Below, piece after piece: positions 35,988 through 44,580 of a stretch of 64,000 nucleotides of DNA. How positions within the stretch are numbered: position 1 is the first letter of the stretch; each line of letters starts with the position of its first letter. The position numbers and the translations under genes are program-made. The notes beneath the pieces are model-generated. The model ran no database searches and had not been told where the DNA came from. It saw only the letters and a program-made list of their open reading frames with translations. This stretch comes from Candidatus Rokuibacteriota bacterium (GTDB lineage: Bacteria > Methylomirabilota > Methylomirabilia > Rokubacteriales > CSP1-6). The stretch covers positions 333,008 through 397,007 of the forward strand of contig QHTE01000055.1 in the NCBI GenBank assembly GCA_003220685.1, read 5' to 3'.

Positions 35988-36042
35988 TTGTAGCGGGTGC
36001 CTTGAGCCCGGATCAGACCGGGGGTGGGCTGAGAAGGGCGCG
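35988..36042 (+). repeat. Element A, copy after tRNA-Tyr
   Basis: Begins directly after the tRNA-Tyr CCA. Matches the hisH insertion (25371-25425) at 45 of 55 positions by hand. The stem CCCGG/CCGGG with loop ATCAGA has a C-G pair where hisH has T-A. It merges into the 42-base tandem repeats, as the hisH copy merges into 21-base repeats. Confidence 0.72.
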
Positions 36043-36230
36043 ACTGCGAGAGGCACGCGCTGTTAGGTGTTGCGCGAAGGCGCGACTGCGAGCGGCACGC
36101 GCTGTTACGCGTTGCGCGGAGGCGCGACTGCGAGCGGCACGCGCTGTTACGCGTTGCGCGGAGGCGCGACTGCGAGCGGCACACGCGGCCACGCGTTGCG
36201 TGGTGCCGCGACTGCGAGCGGCACGCGCAG
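36038..36230 (+). repeat. 42-base tandem repeats between tRNA-Tyr and tRNA-Gly
   Basis: Four full 42-base units starting at 36038, 36080, 36122 and 36164, plus a partial fifth from 36206. Each begins GCGCGACTGCGAG. Units 2 and 3 appear identical; units 1, 4 and 5 diverge. This fills most of the 309-base gap 35988-36296, which holds no recognisable gene. The period is a multiple of three, so open frames run through it, but none has ordinary protein composition. Confidence 0.85.
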
Positions 36231-36296
36231 TCCTGCTATTGAGAGAGGTATCCGTCGCTCCGCGTTTGAGACGGGCACACGTGGCTCTGCAATCGG

Positions 36297-36371
36297 GCGG
36301 GAATAGCTCAGCGGTAGAGCGCCAGCCTTCCAAGCTGGGGGTCGCGGGTTCGAATCCCGTTTCCCGCTCCA
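36297..36371 (+). tRNA. tRNA-Gly (anticodon TCC)
   Basis: A 75-base tRNA: acceptor GCGGGAA/TTCCCGC, anticodon stem CCAGC/GCTGG with loop CTTCCAA (anticodon TCC, reading GGA), T loop TTCGAAT, discriminator T, encoded CCA. Confidence 0.95.
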
Positions 36372-36385
36372 GATCTCGGGTTTGC

Positions 36386-36461
36386 GCCCATGTAGCTCAG
36401 TCGGCAGAGCGCGTCCTTGGTAAGGACGAGGTCTCCGGTTCAATCCCGGACATGGGCTCCA
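36386..36461 (+). tRNA. tRNA-Thr (anticodon GGT)
   Basis: A 76-base tRNA: acceptor GCCCATG/CATGGGC, anticodon stem CGTCC/GGACG with loop TTGGTAA (anticodon GGT, reading ACC and ACT), discriminator T, encoded CCA. Last of the cluster, about 100 bases before tuf. Confidence 0.95.
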
Positions 36462-36472
36462 GGCTTCATAGG

Positions 36473-36522
36473 CGCGCCTCGTCCGGCGGGGCCCCGGCCC
36501 CGCGACGGACTGCAGCGCGCAC
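36473..36522 (+). repeat. Dispersed repeat element B, copy 3 (full-length)
   Basis: Fifty bases identical at 47 positions to the reverse complement of 51778-51827 (hand alignment). The centre GCGGGGC-CCCG-GCCCCGC is a perfect 7-bp stem with a tetraloop; the rpoA copy keeps the stem and changes one loop base. It lies in the tRNA-Thr to tuf leader, so it is probably transcribed. Confidence 0.72.
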
Positions 36523-36565
36523 GACGTTGACTGCGATCGCTACCGCCAACGGGAGGGCGTGAGGA

Positions 36566-37759
36566 ATGGCGAAGGCGAAGTACGAGCGGACGAAGCCGCA
36601 CGTGAACGTGGGGACGATTGGGCACATCGACCACGGCAAGACGACGTTGACGGCGGCGATCACGAAGGTGCTGCACACGAAGAACAAGGCGATCGCGGTG
36701 CGGGAGTACGGGTCGATCGACAACGCGCCGGAAGAGCGGGAGCGGGGGATCACGATCGCGGTGGCGCACGTGGAGTACGAGACGGACAAGCGGCACTACG
36801 CGCACATCGATTGTCCGGGCCACGCGGACTATATCAAGAACATGATCACGGGGGCCGCCCAGATGGATGGGGCGATTCTGGTGGTGGCGGCGAACGATGG
36901 GCCGATGCCCCAAACGCGCGAGCATGTGCTGCTGGCGCGCCAGGTCAACGTGCCGTTTCTGGTGGTGTTCATGAACAAGGTGGACATGGTGGACGACCCG
37001 GAGATTTTGGACCTGGTGGAGCTGGAGGTGCGGGAGCTATTGAAGAAGTACCAGTTTCCGGGGGACGAGGTGCCGGTGATCCGGGGCTCGGCGTTGCAGG
37101 CGAACGAGAAGCCGGAGGACCCCAAGGCGAACGCGGCGATCTTCAAGCTGATGGAGGCGGTGGACAGTTATATTCCGACGCCGCCGCGGCCGGTGGACAA
37201 GCCGTACCTGATGCCGATCGAGGACATTTTCTCGATCACGGGGCGAGGGACCGTGGTCACGGGGCGGGTCGAGCGCGGGGTGGTGAAGGTGGGCGAGGAA
37301 GTGGAGATCGTGGGGATCCACGACACGCGCAAGACGGTGGTGACGGGGGTAGAGATGTTCCGCAAGCTCTTGGACGAGGGGCAGGCGGGGGACAATATCG
37401 GGGCGCTGCTGCGGGGGATCGACAAGGACGAAGTGGAGCGGGGCCAAGTATTGGCCAAGCCCGGGACGATCAAACCCCACAAGAAATTCAAGGCCGAGGT
37501 GTACGTGCTGACGAAGGAAGAGGGGGGGCGGCACACGCCGTACTTCAACGGGTACCGGCCGCAGTTCTACTTTCGGACGACGGACGTGACGGGGGTGTGC
37601 ACGTTGCCGGCGGGGGTGGAGATGGTGATGCCGGGGGACAACGTGACGATGTCGATCGAGCTGATCGTGCCGATCGCGATGGAGAAGGAGCTACGGTTCG
37701 CGATCCGGGAGGGCGGGCGGACGGTGGGCGCGGGCGTCGTCACCGAGATCGTGGAGTAG
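36566..37759 (+). CDS. tuf: Elongation factor Tu
   Basis: A 397-residue translational GTPase delivering aminoacyl-tRNA to the ribosome. G1 GHIDHGKTT (19-27), G2 around [14 protein letters not shown]3 DCPGH, G4 NKVD and G5 GSAL are intact, with domain 2 and 3 motifs such as [13 protein letters not shown] and MVMPGDN. The DNA is odd: I count about 26 GGG to 8 GGC glycine codons, and Arg is mostly CGG, whereas neighbouring rplB has about 22 GGC to 7 GGG. It joins the tRNA cluster (tufB-like context) directly to rpsJ (tufA-like context). Confidence 0.97.
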   Translation: MAKAKYERTKPHVNVGTIGHIDHGKTTLTAAITKVLHTKNKAIAVREYGSIDNAPEERERGITIAVAHVEYETDKRHYAHIDCPGHADYIKNMITGAAQMDGAILVVAANDGPMPQTREHVLLARQVNVPFLVVFMNKVDMVDDPEILDLVELEVRELLKKYQFPGDEVPVIRGSALQANEKPEDPKANAAIFKLMEAVDSYIPTPPRPVDKPYLMPIEDIFSITGRGTVVTGRVERGVVKVGEEVEIVGIHDTRKTVVTGVEMFRKLLDEGQAGDNIGALLRGIDKDEVERGQVLAKPGTIKPHKKFKAEVYVLTKEEGGRHTPYFNGYRPQFYFRTTDVTGVCTLPAGVEMVMPGDNVTMSIELIVPIAMEKELRFAIREGGRTVGAGVVTEIVE

Positions 37760-37762
37760 GCG

Positions 37763-38083
37763 ATGGCAACCTTGGCCGCTGATCAGAAAATCCGGATTCG
37801 CCTGAAGGCTTACGATCACCAGCTGCTCGATCGGTCGGTCAAGGAGATCGTCGAGACCGTGCGCCGCACCGGCGCGCGCGTGTCGGGCCCGGTCTTGTTG
37901 CCCACGATCATCAACCGCTGGACGGTGCTACGCAGCCCCCACGTCGACAAGACTTCGCGCGAGCAGTTCGAGATGCGCACGCACAAGAGACTTCTGGACA
38001 TCGTCGACCCGACGCCGCAGACAGTGGATTCTCTGATGAAGTTAGATCTGCCAGCAGGCGTGGACGTCGAGATCAAGCTTTGA
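37763..38083 (+). CDS. rpsJ: 30S ribosomal protein S10
   Basis: A 106-residue S10, first gene of the S10 operon, also the NusB partner in antitermination. [17 protein letters not shown] at the N terminus, the long loop with PVLLPT and [20 protein letters not shown], and the C-terminal [11 protein letters not shown] are typical. It begins three bases after tuf, so it is probably cotranscribed with the tRNAs and tuf. A 66-base gap without a gene separates it from rplC. Confidence 0.96.
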   Translation: MATLAADQKIRIRLKAYDHQLLDRSVKEIVETVRRTGARVSGPVLLPTIINRWTVLRSPHVDKTSREQFEMRTHKRLLDIVDPTPQTVDSLMKLDLPAGVDVEIKL

Positions 38084-38149
38084 GCGGCCGCGAACTACAG
38101 GAGCTCGAGGTGAAACCGGTCGCGAGACGCGGAAACTTCGGGGATAGCG

Positions 38150-38827
38150 ATGGCGCGTAAGGAAGGACTGATCGGGCGGAAGGTCGGGATGACGCAAGTG
38201 TTCGCTGACGATGGGAGTCACGTCCCCGTGACGGTCATCGAGGCGGGGCCGTGCACCGTCATCGGGATCAAGACGACGGAGTCGCACGGGTACGACGCAC
38301 TGCAGCTCGGGTTCGGCACGAAGAAGAAGAACGTATCGAAGCCGGCGGCCGGTGTGTTCAAGAAGGCGAACGTGGCCCCGATGCAGGTGGTGCGCGAGAT
38401 CCGGCTCGAGAAGACCGAGAAGCTTCAGGGCTATCAGCTCGGCCAGGCGCTCACCGTGGAGATGTTCGCGCCGGGCGAGCTGGTCGACGTCGTCGGTGTC
38501 ACCAAGGGTAAGGGCTTCCAGGGCGGCGTCAAGCGCTACGGCTGGTACGGCGGCGACGCGACCCACGGCTCGATGTTCCATCGGGCTCCCGGCTCGATCG
38601 GCGCCTCGTCGGATCCCTCCCGCGTGTGGCCGGGCCACCATCTCCCCGGGCGCATGGGCGGCGATCGGCGGACTGTGCTGAACCTCTCGGTGGTGAGGAT
38701 CATGCCCGAGCAGAATCTGGTGCTGGTGCGGGGCGCGGTGCCCGGCGCCAACGGAACCCTCGTGATGGTGCGGAAGTCGGTCAAGGCGACCAAGGCGCAG
38801 CAGCAGAAGGTCACGGAAAAGAAATAG
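38150..38827 (+). CDS. rplC: 50S ribosomal protein L3
   Basis: A 225-residue early-assembly 23S rRNA-binding protein. The N-terminal GLIGRKVGMTQVF, the loop near the peptidyl-transferase centre (TKGKGFQGGVKRYGW, HRAPGSIG) and PGRMGGDRRTVLNL are present. The last 15 residues are a Lys/Gln-rich tail. It starts 66 bases after rpsJ and ends two bases before rplD. Confidence 0.96.
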   Translation: MARKEGLIGRKVGMTQVFADDGSHVPVTVIEAGPCTVIGIKTTESHGYDALQLGFGTKKKNVSKPAAGVFKKANVAPMQVVREIRLEKTEKLQGYQLGQALTVEMFAPGELVDVVGVTKGKGFQGGVKRYGWYGGDATHGSMFHRAPGSIGASSDPSRVWPGHHLPGRMGGDRRTVLNLSVVRIMPEQNLVLVRGAVPGANGTLVMVRKSVKATKAQQQKVTEKK

Positions 38828-38829
38828 CG

Positions 38830-39456
38830 ATGCCGACCGTACCGGTGCTGGACGCGAAGGGCAAGGCCGCGGGATCGCTCGAGCTGAAGGCGGACGTCTT
38901 CGGCGCCGAGATCAGCGCGCCGCTTCTCCATCAGGCCGTCACCCGCGAGCTCGCCGATCGCCGCGCCGGGACGCACGACACCAAGGGTCGCAGCGAGGTG
39001 TCCGGAGGCGGCCGCAAGCCGTGGAAGCAGAAGGGAACCGGCCGCGCCCGTCAGGGCTCGACGCGGGCCGTGCAGTGGAAGGGGGGCGGCAAGCCCTTCG
39101 GTCCGACGCCGCGGAAGTACACGAAGGACATGCCGCGCACGATGCGACGCCAGGCCCTGCGCGCGGCGATCGCGGCCAAGATCGCCGCCGGCGAGCTGTC
39201 CGCGGTCGAGACGCTCGACGTCCGCGACGGCAAGACGAAGTCGCTGGTCGGCCGGCTCGCGGGCCTCGGGGCCAACGGCACGCCGACGCTCATCGTCGTG
39301 CGCGAGCTCGACGGCGGGCTGGCGCGCGCGGCGCGCAACGTTCCGTGGCTGACCGTCGAGACGCCGGCGCACGTATCGGTCTATCAGCTGCTTCGCGCCC
39401 GCCGGGTCGTCTGCGAGCGCGCGGGCCTGGTCGCCCTCGAGGAGGCGCTGTCGTGA
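38830..39456 (+). CDS. rplD: 50S ribosomal protein L4
   Basis: A 208-residue L4 lining the peptide exit tunnel. The tunnel loop carries GGGRKPWKQKGTGRARQGSTR and GGGKPFGPTPRKY. In E. coli L4 also represses the S10 operon; no matching leader structure was recognised here. The ATG at 38830 is two bases after rplC, and the stop overlaps the rplW GTG. Confidence 0.95.
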   Translation: MPTVPVLDAKGKAAGSLELKADVFGAEISAPLLHQAVTRELADRRAGTHDTKGRSEVSGGGRKPWKQKGTGRARQGSTRAVQWKGGGKPFGPTPRKYTKDMPRTMRRQALRAAIAAKIAAGELSAVETLDVRDGKTKSLVGRLAGLGANGTPTLIVVRELDGGLARAARNVPWLTVETPAHVSVYQLLRARRVVCERAGLVALEEALS

Positions 39457-39746
39457 GCCGAACGGCGCGCGAGATTCTCATCCGTCCGCTGATGACGGAA
39501 AAGAGCATGCGGCAGAAGGAAGAGCTGAACACGGTGGCGTTCAGGGTCCGGCCCGACGCGAACAAGGTCGAGATTCGCGTGGCCGTCGAGACCGTGTTCA
39601 ACGTCAAGGTGTCGTCCGTCCGGACCGCCTCCTTCGAGGGGAAGCTGAAGCGCATGGGTCGGTCCGAGGGGCGGCGCGCGGACTGGAAGAAGGCGATCGT
39701 GACCTTGGCGCCCGGGCACAAGATCGAGCTCGTCGAGGGGGCGTAG
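39453..39746 (+). CDS. rplW: 50S ribosomal protein L23
   Basis: A 97-residue L23 at the tunnel exit, the docking point for trigger factor and [37 protein letters not shown] and the [19 protein letters not shown] block match the family. GTG 39453 overlaps the rplD stop. Confidence 0.95.
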   Translation: MSRTAREILIRPLMTEKSMRQKEELNTVAFRVRPDANKVEIRVAVETVFNVKVSSVRTASFEGKLKRMGRSEGRRADWKKAIVTLAPGHKIELVEGA

Positions 39747-39750
39747 GGTC

Positions 39751-40575
39751 ATGGCCATCCGGACCGTCAAGCCGACGTCGCCTGCTCTCCGCTACCTGAC
39801 GTACGTCACCTACGACGAGATCACGAAGACCGAGCCGGAGAAGCGCCTGCTCGCCCCCAAGCGGCGGACGAACGGCCGCAACGTCTACGGACGGATCACC
39901 GTGCGCCATCGGGGCGGCGGGGCCAAGCAGATGCTCCGGCGGGTCGACTTTCGCCGCGAGAAGTACGGGATACCCGCGCGGGTGGCCGCGATCGAGTACG
40001 ATCCAAACCGCTCGGCGCGCCTGGCGCTGCTCCACTACAAGGACGGCGAGAAGCGCTACATCATCGCGCCGCTGGGGATCCGGGTCGGGGACACCGTGAT
40101 GTCGGGCCCGCAGGCGGACATCCTCCCCGGCAACGCGCTGCCGGTGCGGAATATCCCGGTCGGGACGCTCGTGCACAACGTCGAGCTCCAGCCCGGGCGC
40201 GGCGCGCAGCTCTGCCGGAGCGCGGGCGCTCAGGCGCAACTCCTGGCCAAGGAGGGTGACCGGGCCACGCTGAAGCTCCCCTCGGGCGAGGTGCGGATGG
40301 TGGCGCTCACGTGCATGGCGACCGTCGGTCAGGTCGGCAACCTCGACCACGAGAACGTCTCGATCGGCAAGGCGGGGCGGGTCCGGTGGCGTGGCTTCCG
40401 CCCGACGGTGCGCGGCACGGTCATGAATCCGGTCGATCACCCGATGGGCGGCGGCGAAGGCAAGGGCAAGGGCAACCATCCGATGACTCCGTGGGGCAAG
40501 CCGACCAAGGGCTACAAGACCCGGCGCGGCGCCAAGCCGTCGGATAGCGCGATCGTGACGCGACGGACGAAATAG
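39751..40575 (+). CDS. rplB: 50S ribosomal protein L2
   Basis: A 274-residue L2 needed for subunit association and peptidyl transfer. [53 protein letters not shown] and the C-terminal [19 protein letters not shown] with the key His are present. Codon use is ordinary for this genome (GGC-rich), unlike tuf. Confidence 0.96.
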   Translation: MAIRTVKPTSPALRYLTYVTYDEITKTEPEKRLLAPKRRTNGRNVYGRITVRHRGGGAKQMLRRVDFRREKYGIPARVAAIEYDPNRSARLALLHYKDGEKRYIIAPLGIRVGDTVMSGPQADILPGNALPVRNIPVGTLVHNVELQPGRGAQLCRSAGAQAQLLAKEGDRATLKLPSGEVRMVALTCMATVGQVGNLDHENVSIGKAGRVRWRGFRPTVRGTVMNPVDHPMGGGEGKGKGNHPMTPWGKPTKGYKTRRGAKPSDSAIVTRRTK

Positions 40576-40584
40576 GAGCAGGGG

Positions 40585-40878
40585 ATGGGACGCTCGCTGA
40601 AGAAGGGCCCGTACATCGATCCGACGCTGTTCGAACGGATCGAGGAGCTGAACCGCAGCCGTCAGAAGAAGGTGCTGAAGACCTGGTCGCGGCGCACGAC
40701 GATCCCGCCCGAGTTCGTCGGCCACACGGTGGCCGTCCACAACGGCAAGAAGTTCATCCCCGTGTATGTGACCGAGAACATGGTGGGCCACCGGCTCGGT
40801 GAGTTCGCGATGACCCGCACGTTCCGGGCGCACGGCACCGCTGAGAAGGCGGCGACGTCGCCGACGGGCAAGACCTGA
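40585..40878 (+). CDS. rpsS: 30S ribosomal protein S19
   Basis: A 97-residue S19 of the 30S head near the A-site finger. [44 protein letters not shown] and [17 protein letters not shown] are typical. The start lies nine bases after rplB with GGAGCAGGGG upstream. Confidence 0.95.
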   Translation: MGRSLKKGPYIDPTLFERIEELNRSRQKKVLKTWSRRTTIPPEFVGHTVAVHNGKKFIPVYVTENMVGHRLGEFAMTRTFRAHGTAEKAATSPTGKT

Positions 40879-40881
40879 GCG

Positions 40882-41382
40882 GTGCGAACCCTGGCGCGCG
40901 CCCGATTCGTCCGAGTGTCGGCCCGGAAGGCCCGGCTGGTGCTCGACCAGATCCGCGGCAGGCCCGTGGCGGAAGCGCTGGCGACGCTCGAGTACACGCC
41001 GCGCGCGGCGGCGCGACTGGTCGAGAAGGTGCTGCGCTCGGCGGTGGCGAACGCCGAGCACAACCACCAGGTGCGCAACCTCGACGACCTGCGCGTCGTC
41101 CAGGCGTACGCCGACGGCGGCCCCGTGCTCAAGCGCGTGCAGCCGCGCGCGATGGGCCGCGCGTTCTCGATCAAGCATCGGACGAGCCATCTGACGATCG
41201 GCGTCAGCGACGAGACGAACGGCGCGGTCGTGGCGCCCGCGCCGCCGGCGCGACCGAGCGCGCCGCCGCCGCGCGAGGAGCGGCGGGCTCCGGCGCGGCG
41301 GACGACCGCGCGCCGCGCCCCGTCGCGGGGCCAAAAGAAACCGGCGGCACGGACCACCCGGAAGCCGAAGGAGAAAAAGTAG
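40882..41382 (+). CDS. rplV: 50S ribosomal protein L22 with long basic tail
   Basis: A 166-residue L22, whose usual length is about 110. The core ([45 protein letters not shown]) lines the exit tunnel. From about residue 118 a Pro/Ala/Arg-rich tail of some 48 residues follows ([17 protein letters not shown] and similar), ending KPKEKK. GTG 40882 is three bases after rpsS. Confidence 0.94.
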   Translation: MRTLARARFVRVSARKARLVLDQIRGRPVAEALATLEYTPRAAARLVEKVLRSAVANAEHNHQVRNLDDLRVVQAYADGGPVLKRVQPRAMGRAFSIKHRTSHLTIGVSDETNGAVVAPAPPARPSAPPPREERRAPARRTTARRAPSRGQKKPAARTTRKPKEKK

Positions 41383-41384
41383 CG

Positions 41385-42029
41385 ATGGGTCAGAAAACGC
41401 ATCCGATCGGCTTCCGAATCGGCGTGACGCGCACCTGGAGCTCGCGCTGGTTCGCGACGAAGGCCTACGCGAATCTGCTGCACGAGGACGTCAAGATCCG
41501 GCGCTTCATCAAGGACCAGCTCTACCACGCAGGCATCGCGAAGATCGACATCGAGCGCTCGGGCAACCGCGCGCGCATCACGATCTCGACGGCGCGTCCC
41601 GGGATCATCATCGGCCGGAAGGGCTCCGAGGTCGAGAAGCTGAAGAACGAATTACAAGTGCGGACCGGCAAGGAGATCTACCTCAACATCGAGGAGGTCA
41701 TCCACCCGGAGCTCGACGCGCAGCTCGTCGCCGAGAACGTGGCGCTCCAGCTCCAGAAGCGCGTCGCGTTCCGGCGGGCGATGAAGAAGGCCGTGACCTC
41801 CGCGCTACGCCTGGGCGCCGACGGCATCCGGATCGCGTGCGCCGGACGGCTGGGGGGCGGCGAGATCGCGCGGCGCGAGTGGTATCGCGACGGGCGGGTG
41901 CCGCTGCACACGCTCCGCGCCGACATCGACTACGGCCTGGCCACGGCGCACACGACGTACGGCACGATCGGCGTCAAGGTGTGGGTCTTCAAGGGCGAGG
42001 TGCTCCGCGCCGCGCCGGCAGAAGCCTGA
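41385..42029 (+). CDS. rpsC: 30S ribosomal protein S3
   Basis: A 214-residue S3 at the mRNA entry site with helicase activity. The KH domain carries [17 protein letters not shown]; the C-terminal domain has [31 protein letters not shown] and the final VWVFKGEV. It starts two bases after rplV. Confidence 0.96.
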   Translation: MGQKTHPIGFRIGVTRTWSSRWFATKAYANLLHEDVKIRRFIKDQLYHAGIAKIDIERSGNRARITISTARPGIIIGRKGSEVEKLKNELQVRTGKEIYLNIEEVIHPELDAQLVAENVALQLQKRVAFRRAMKKAVTSALRLGADGIRIACAGRLGGGEIARREWYRDGRVPLHTLRADIDYGLATAHTTYGTIGVKVWVFKGEVLRAAPAEA

Positions 42030-42040
42030 GGCGACGCTCC

Positions 42041-42457
42041 ATGTTGATGCCCAAGCGGGTCAAGTACCGCAAGGCGCAGCGCGGCCGGATGAAGGGGATC
42101 GCGGTCCGTGGCTCGACCCTGGCCTTCGGCGACTTCGGCCTGAAGGCCCTCGAGCCCGGATGGGTCACCAACCGACAAATCGAGGCCGCGCGCGTGGCGC
42201 TCACCCGGAGCCTCAAGCGTGGTGGTAAGGTGTGGATTCGCGTCTTTCCGGACAAGCCGGTCACCAAGAAGCCGGCCGAGACCCGGATGGGCAAGGGCAA
42301 GGGCAACCCGGAGGAGTGGGTGGCCGTCGTGAAGCCGGGCCGGATCCTGTACGAGATGATCGGCGTGCCCGAGGACGTGGCGCGCAACGCGTTCCGGACC
42401 GCGGCCCAGAAGATCGGCATCACGACGAAGTTCGTGTCGCGCACGAGGGCGCTGTAG
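42041..42457 (+). CDS. rplP: 50S ribosomal protein L16
   Basis: A 138-residue L16 near the A-site tRNA elbow. [17 protein letters not shown], the [22 protein letters not shown] loop and the C-terminal [10 protein letters not shown] region are typical. Its TAG overlaps a GTG (TAGTG) that opens the first of two bridging mini-ORFs leading to rpmC. Confidence 0.95.
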   Translation: MLMPKRVKYRKAQRGRMKGIAVRGSTLAFGDFGLKALEPGWVTNRQIEAARVALTRSLKRGGKVWIRVFPDKPVTKKPAETRMGKGKGNPEEWVAVVKPGRILYEMIGVPEDVARNAFRTAAQKIGITTKFVSRTRAL

Positions 42458-42557
42458 TGCGAGCCGAGGCGCGTCGAGCGACGAGGCGAGCGCTATGAAG
42501 GAGCGAGCCGAGGCGCGTCGAGCGACGAGGCGAGCCCTATCAAGGATCGAACCATGA
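42457..42557 (+). repeat. 44-base direct repeat with two chained mini-ORFs between rplP and rpmC
   Basis: Two copies of a 44-base unit (42459-42502 and 42503-42546) differ at two positions. GTG 42457 overlaps the rplP stop and encodes [13 protein letters not shown] to 42498. Its stop overlaps ATG 42495, encoding [20 protein letters not shown] to 42557, whose stop overlaps the rpmC ATG. Each unit contains the family C ending CGAGGCGAGC seen before hisH and mlaD. Confidence 0.75.
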
Positions 42558-42754
42558 AAGCGGCGAAGTGGCGTGAGTTCTCCGAGGACGAGCTCCAGCA
42601 GAAGGCGCGGGAGTTGACCGAGGAGATCTTCAATCTCAGGTTCCAGCTCTCGATGGGGGTGGCCAAGAACCCTTCGCGGCTGAGCCAGGCGAAGAAGGAT
42701 CTGGCGCGGGCGAACACCGTGCTCCGCGAGAGGAAAGGCGCAACCCGTGGGTGA
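42554..42754 (+). CDS. rpmC: 50S ribosomal protein L29
   Basis: A 66-residue two-helix protein near the exit tunnel, contacting trigger factor and SRP. KAAKWREFSEDELQQKARELTEEIF and FQLSMGVAKNPSRLSQAKKDLARANTVL-like segments match L29. The ATG at 42554 overlaps the end of the mini-ORF. The 3' end overlaps rpsQ by eight bases. Confidence 0.94.
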   Translation: MKAAKWREFSEDELQQKARELTEEIFNLRFQLSMGVAKNPSRLSQAKKDLARANTVLRERKGATRG

Positions 42755-42995
42755 GCGGAAGAGTCGTGAAGGCGTGGTCGTGTCGGACGCGATGCAGAAG
42801 ACGCGCGTGGTACGGATCGAGCGGGTGTTCCGCCATCCGCGCTACCAGCGCGTCGTCCGAGCGTCGAAGAAGCTGAAGGCGCACGACGAGACCAACGCGA
42901 GCCGGGTGGGCGACCGGGTGCTGATCGAGGAGACCCGGCCGCTCTCGAAGGAGAAGCGCTGGCGGATCCGCAAGGTCCTCAGCCGCGTGTCCTAG
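42747..42995 (+). CDS. rpsQ: 30S ribosomal protein S17
   Basis: An 82-residue OB-fold primary 16S rRNA binder. [18 protein letters not shown], the [19 protein letters not shown] loop and [20 protein letters not shown] are typical. GTG 42747 lies within the end of rpmC. Confidence 0.94.
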   Translation: MGERKSREGVVVSDAMQKTRVVRIERVFRHPRYQRVVRASKKLKAHDETNASRVGDRVLIEETRPLSKEKRWRIRKVLSRVS

Positions 42996-42997
42996 CG

Positions 42998-43366
42998 ATG
43001 ATCCAGCCGCGCTCGATGCTCGACGTAGCCGACAACTCCGGAGCCAAGAAGGTCCAGTGCATCCGGGTGATGGGCGGCGCCAACAAGCGCTACGCCTCGC
43101 TCGGGGACACCGTGATCGTGGCCATCAAGGAGGCGACGCCCGACGGGACCGTCAAGAAGGGCGAGGTGGCCCGCGCCGTCGTGGTCCGGACGGTCAAGGA
43201 GGTCCGGCGGCGGGACGGATCGTACATCCGCTTCGACCGCAACGCGGTGGTCCTGATCAAGCCCGACGAGAATCCGGTGGGCACGCGCATCTTCGGGCCG
43301 GTGGCCCGCGAGCTGCGCGAGCGCCAGTTCACCAAGATCATCTCGCTCGCGCCCGAGGTCATCTGA
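42998..43366 (+). CDS. rplN: 50S ribosomal protein L14
   Basis: A 122-residue L14 at the subunit interface and RsfS site. [51 protein letters not shown] and the [13 protein letters not shown] block are canonical. The stop overlaps the rplX ATG. Confidence 0.96.
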   Translation: MIQPRSMLDVADNSGAKKVQCIRVMGGANKRYASLGDTVIVAIKEATPDGTVKKGEVARAVVVRTVKEVRRRDGSYIRFDRNAVVLIKPDENPVGTRIFGPVARELRERQFTKIISLAPEVI

Positions 43367-43692
43367 TGCCAGACGCGCACGTGCGACGGGGCGACACGGT
43401 TGCGGTCATCGCCGGCCGGGAGCGCGGCAAGCGCGGCAAAGTGCTGCGCGTGCTGCCGATCGGCAGACGGGTGCTGGTCGAGAAGATCAACATGATGAAG
43501 AAGCACCAGCGGCCGACGCAGAAGCTCAGGCAGGGCGGCATCATCGAGCGCGAGAGCCCGCTGGCGTTGTCCAACGTGCTCGTGGTCTGCGGCCGGTGCG
43601 ACAAGCCGTCGCGCAGCGGGATCAAGAGGCTCGCCGACGGGCGCAAGCTCAGGATCTGCAGGCGCTGCGGCGAATCGATCGACAAGGGCTGA
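43366..43692 (+). CDS. rplX: 50S ribosomal protein L24 (with CxxC pairs)
   Basis: A 108-residue assembly initiator of the large subunit. The KOW motif is [25 protein letters not shown]. The C-terminal part carries CGRC and CRRC pairs, a probable zinc site found in many bacterial L24 proteins but not in that of E. coli. The ATG overlaps the rplN stop. Confidence 0.95.
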   Translation: MPDAHVRRGDTVAVIAGRERGKRGKVLRVLPIGRRVLVEKINMMKKHQRPTQKLRQGGIIERESPLALSNVLVVCGRCDKPSRSGIKRLADGRKLRICRRCGESIDKG

Positions 43693-43696
43693 CACC

Positions 43697-44383
43697 ATGG
43701 CGAAGGAAACGACGGCTCCACCGAAGGCACCCGCGGCCGGCAAGCCGGGCGCGAAGCCCCAGGCCCAGCCTCGGAAGGGCGGCGGGCCGGCCGCGGCGGC
43801 GGCGCCTGTCGCCAAGGGCCGCCCGAAGGGTACCGGCGAGACGAAACCGCGGCTCAAGGAGCTGTACCACAAGACGATCGTCCAGGCGGTCATGAAGGAG
43901 CGCGGGTTCGCCAACCCGTACCAGGTGCCGCGGCTCGAGAAGGTCGTCATCAACATGGGCGTCGGTGAGGGGCGCGAGAACGCCAAGGTGCTCGACTTCG
44001 CGACGGCCGACCTGCAGCTGATCTCCGGCCAGCGGCCGATCGTCACGCGCGCGAAGAAGTCGATCGCGAACTTCAAGCTGCGCGAGGGCGTGCCGATCGG
44101 CGCGAAGGTGACCCTGCGGGGCGCCCGGATGTACGAGTTCCTTGATCGCTTGATCAACGTGGCGCTGCCGCGCGTGCGCGACTTCCGCGGCGTGCCGCCC
44201 AAGGCCTTCGACGGCCGGGGCAACTACGCGCTGGGGCTCCGCGAGCAGCTGATCTTCCCGGAGATCGTGTACGACAAGGTCGACAAGGTTCGCGGCATGG
44301 ACATCAGCATCGTCACGACGGCGCGCACGGACGAGGACGCCAAGGTGCTGCTGACGCATCTGGGTATGCCGTTCAGGGAGTAG
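43697..44383 (+). CDS. rplE: 50S ribosomal protein L5 with N-terminal extension
   Basis: A 228-residue L5; the family norm is about 180. The canonical protein begins at PRLKELY (about residue 50), and [32 protein letters not shown] and [18 protein letters not shown] follow. The first 49 residues are Ala/Pro/Lys/Gly-rich low complexity (for example [15 protein letters not shown]). ATG 43697 is five bases after rplX; the internal canonical start lacks an ATG, so the extension is probably real. Confidence 0.94.
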   Translation: MAKETTAPPKAPAAGKPGAKPQAQPRKGGGPAAAAAPVAKGRPKGTGETKPRLKELYHKTIVQAVMKERGFANPYQVPRLEKVVINMGVGEGRENAKVLDFATADLQLISGQRPIVTRAKKSIANFKLREGVPIGAKVTLRGARMYEFLDRLINVALPRVRDFRGVPPKAFDGRGNYALGLREQLIFPEIVYDKVDKVRGMDISIVTTARTDEDAKVLLTHLGMPFRE

Positions 44384-44389
44384 CTTCGC

Positions 44390-44575
44390 ATGGCCAAGAC
44401 CGCGCTCATCATGAAGTCTCAGCGTCAACCGAAGTTCAAGACGCGCGCCTATCATCGGTGCAAGCTGTGCGGCCGCCCGCGCGGCTACCTCCGGAAGTTC
44501 GAGATGTGCCGGCTCTGCTTCCGCGAGCTGGCGCTCAAGGGCGAGGTGCCGGGCATCGTGAAGGCGAGCTGGTAG
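44390..44575 (+). CDS. rpsN: 30S ribosomal protein S14, zinc-binding type
   Basis: A 61-residue short S14 (type Z) with zinc ligands in [21 protein letters not shown] and the end [11 protein letters not shown]. This is the C+ form; the longer zinc-free paralogue is not in the window. It starts six bases after rplE. Confidence 0.95.
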   Translation: MAKTALIMKSQRQPKFKTRAYHRCKLCGRPRGYLRKFEMCRLCFRELALKGEVPGIVKASW

Positions 44576-44580
44576 AGGCC

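Noticed and set aside
36038..36230. Possible CRISPR array
   Set aside because: Units are directly abutting 42-base tandem repeats with no unique spacers, and no cas genes are present.
35885..36562. Open frames of 70-225 codons running through the tRNA cluster and repeats
   Set aside because: They cross tRNA genes and the 42-base repeats, and have repeat-driven, Arg/Ala-rich composition with no family motif.
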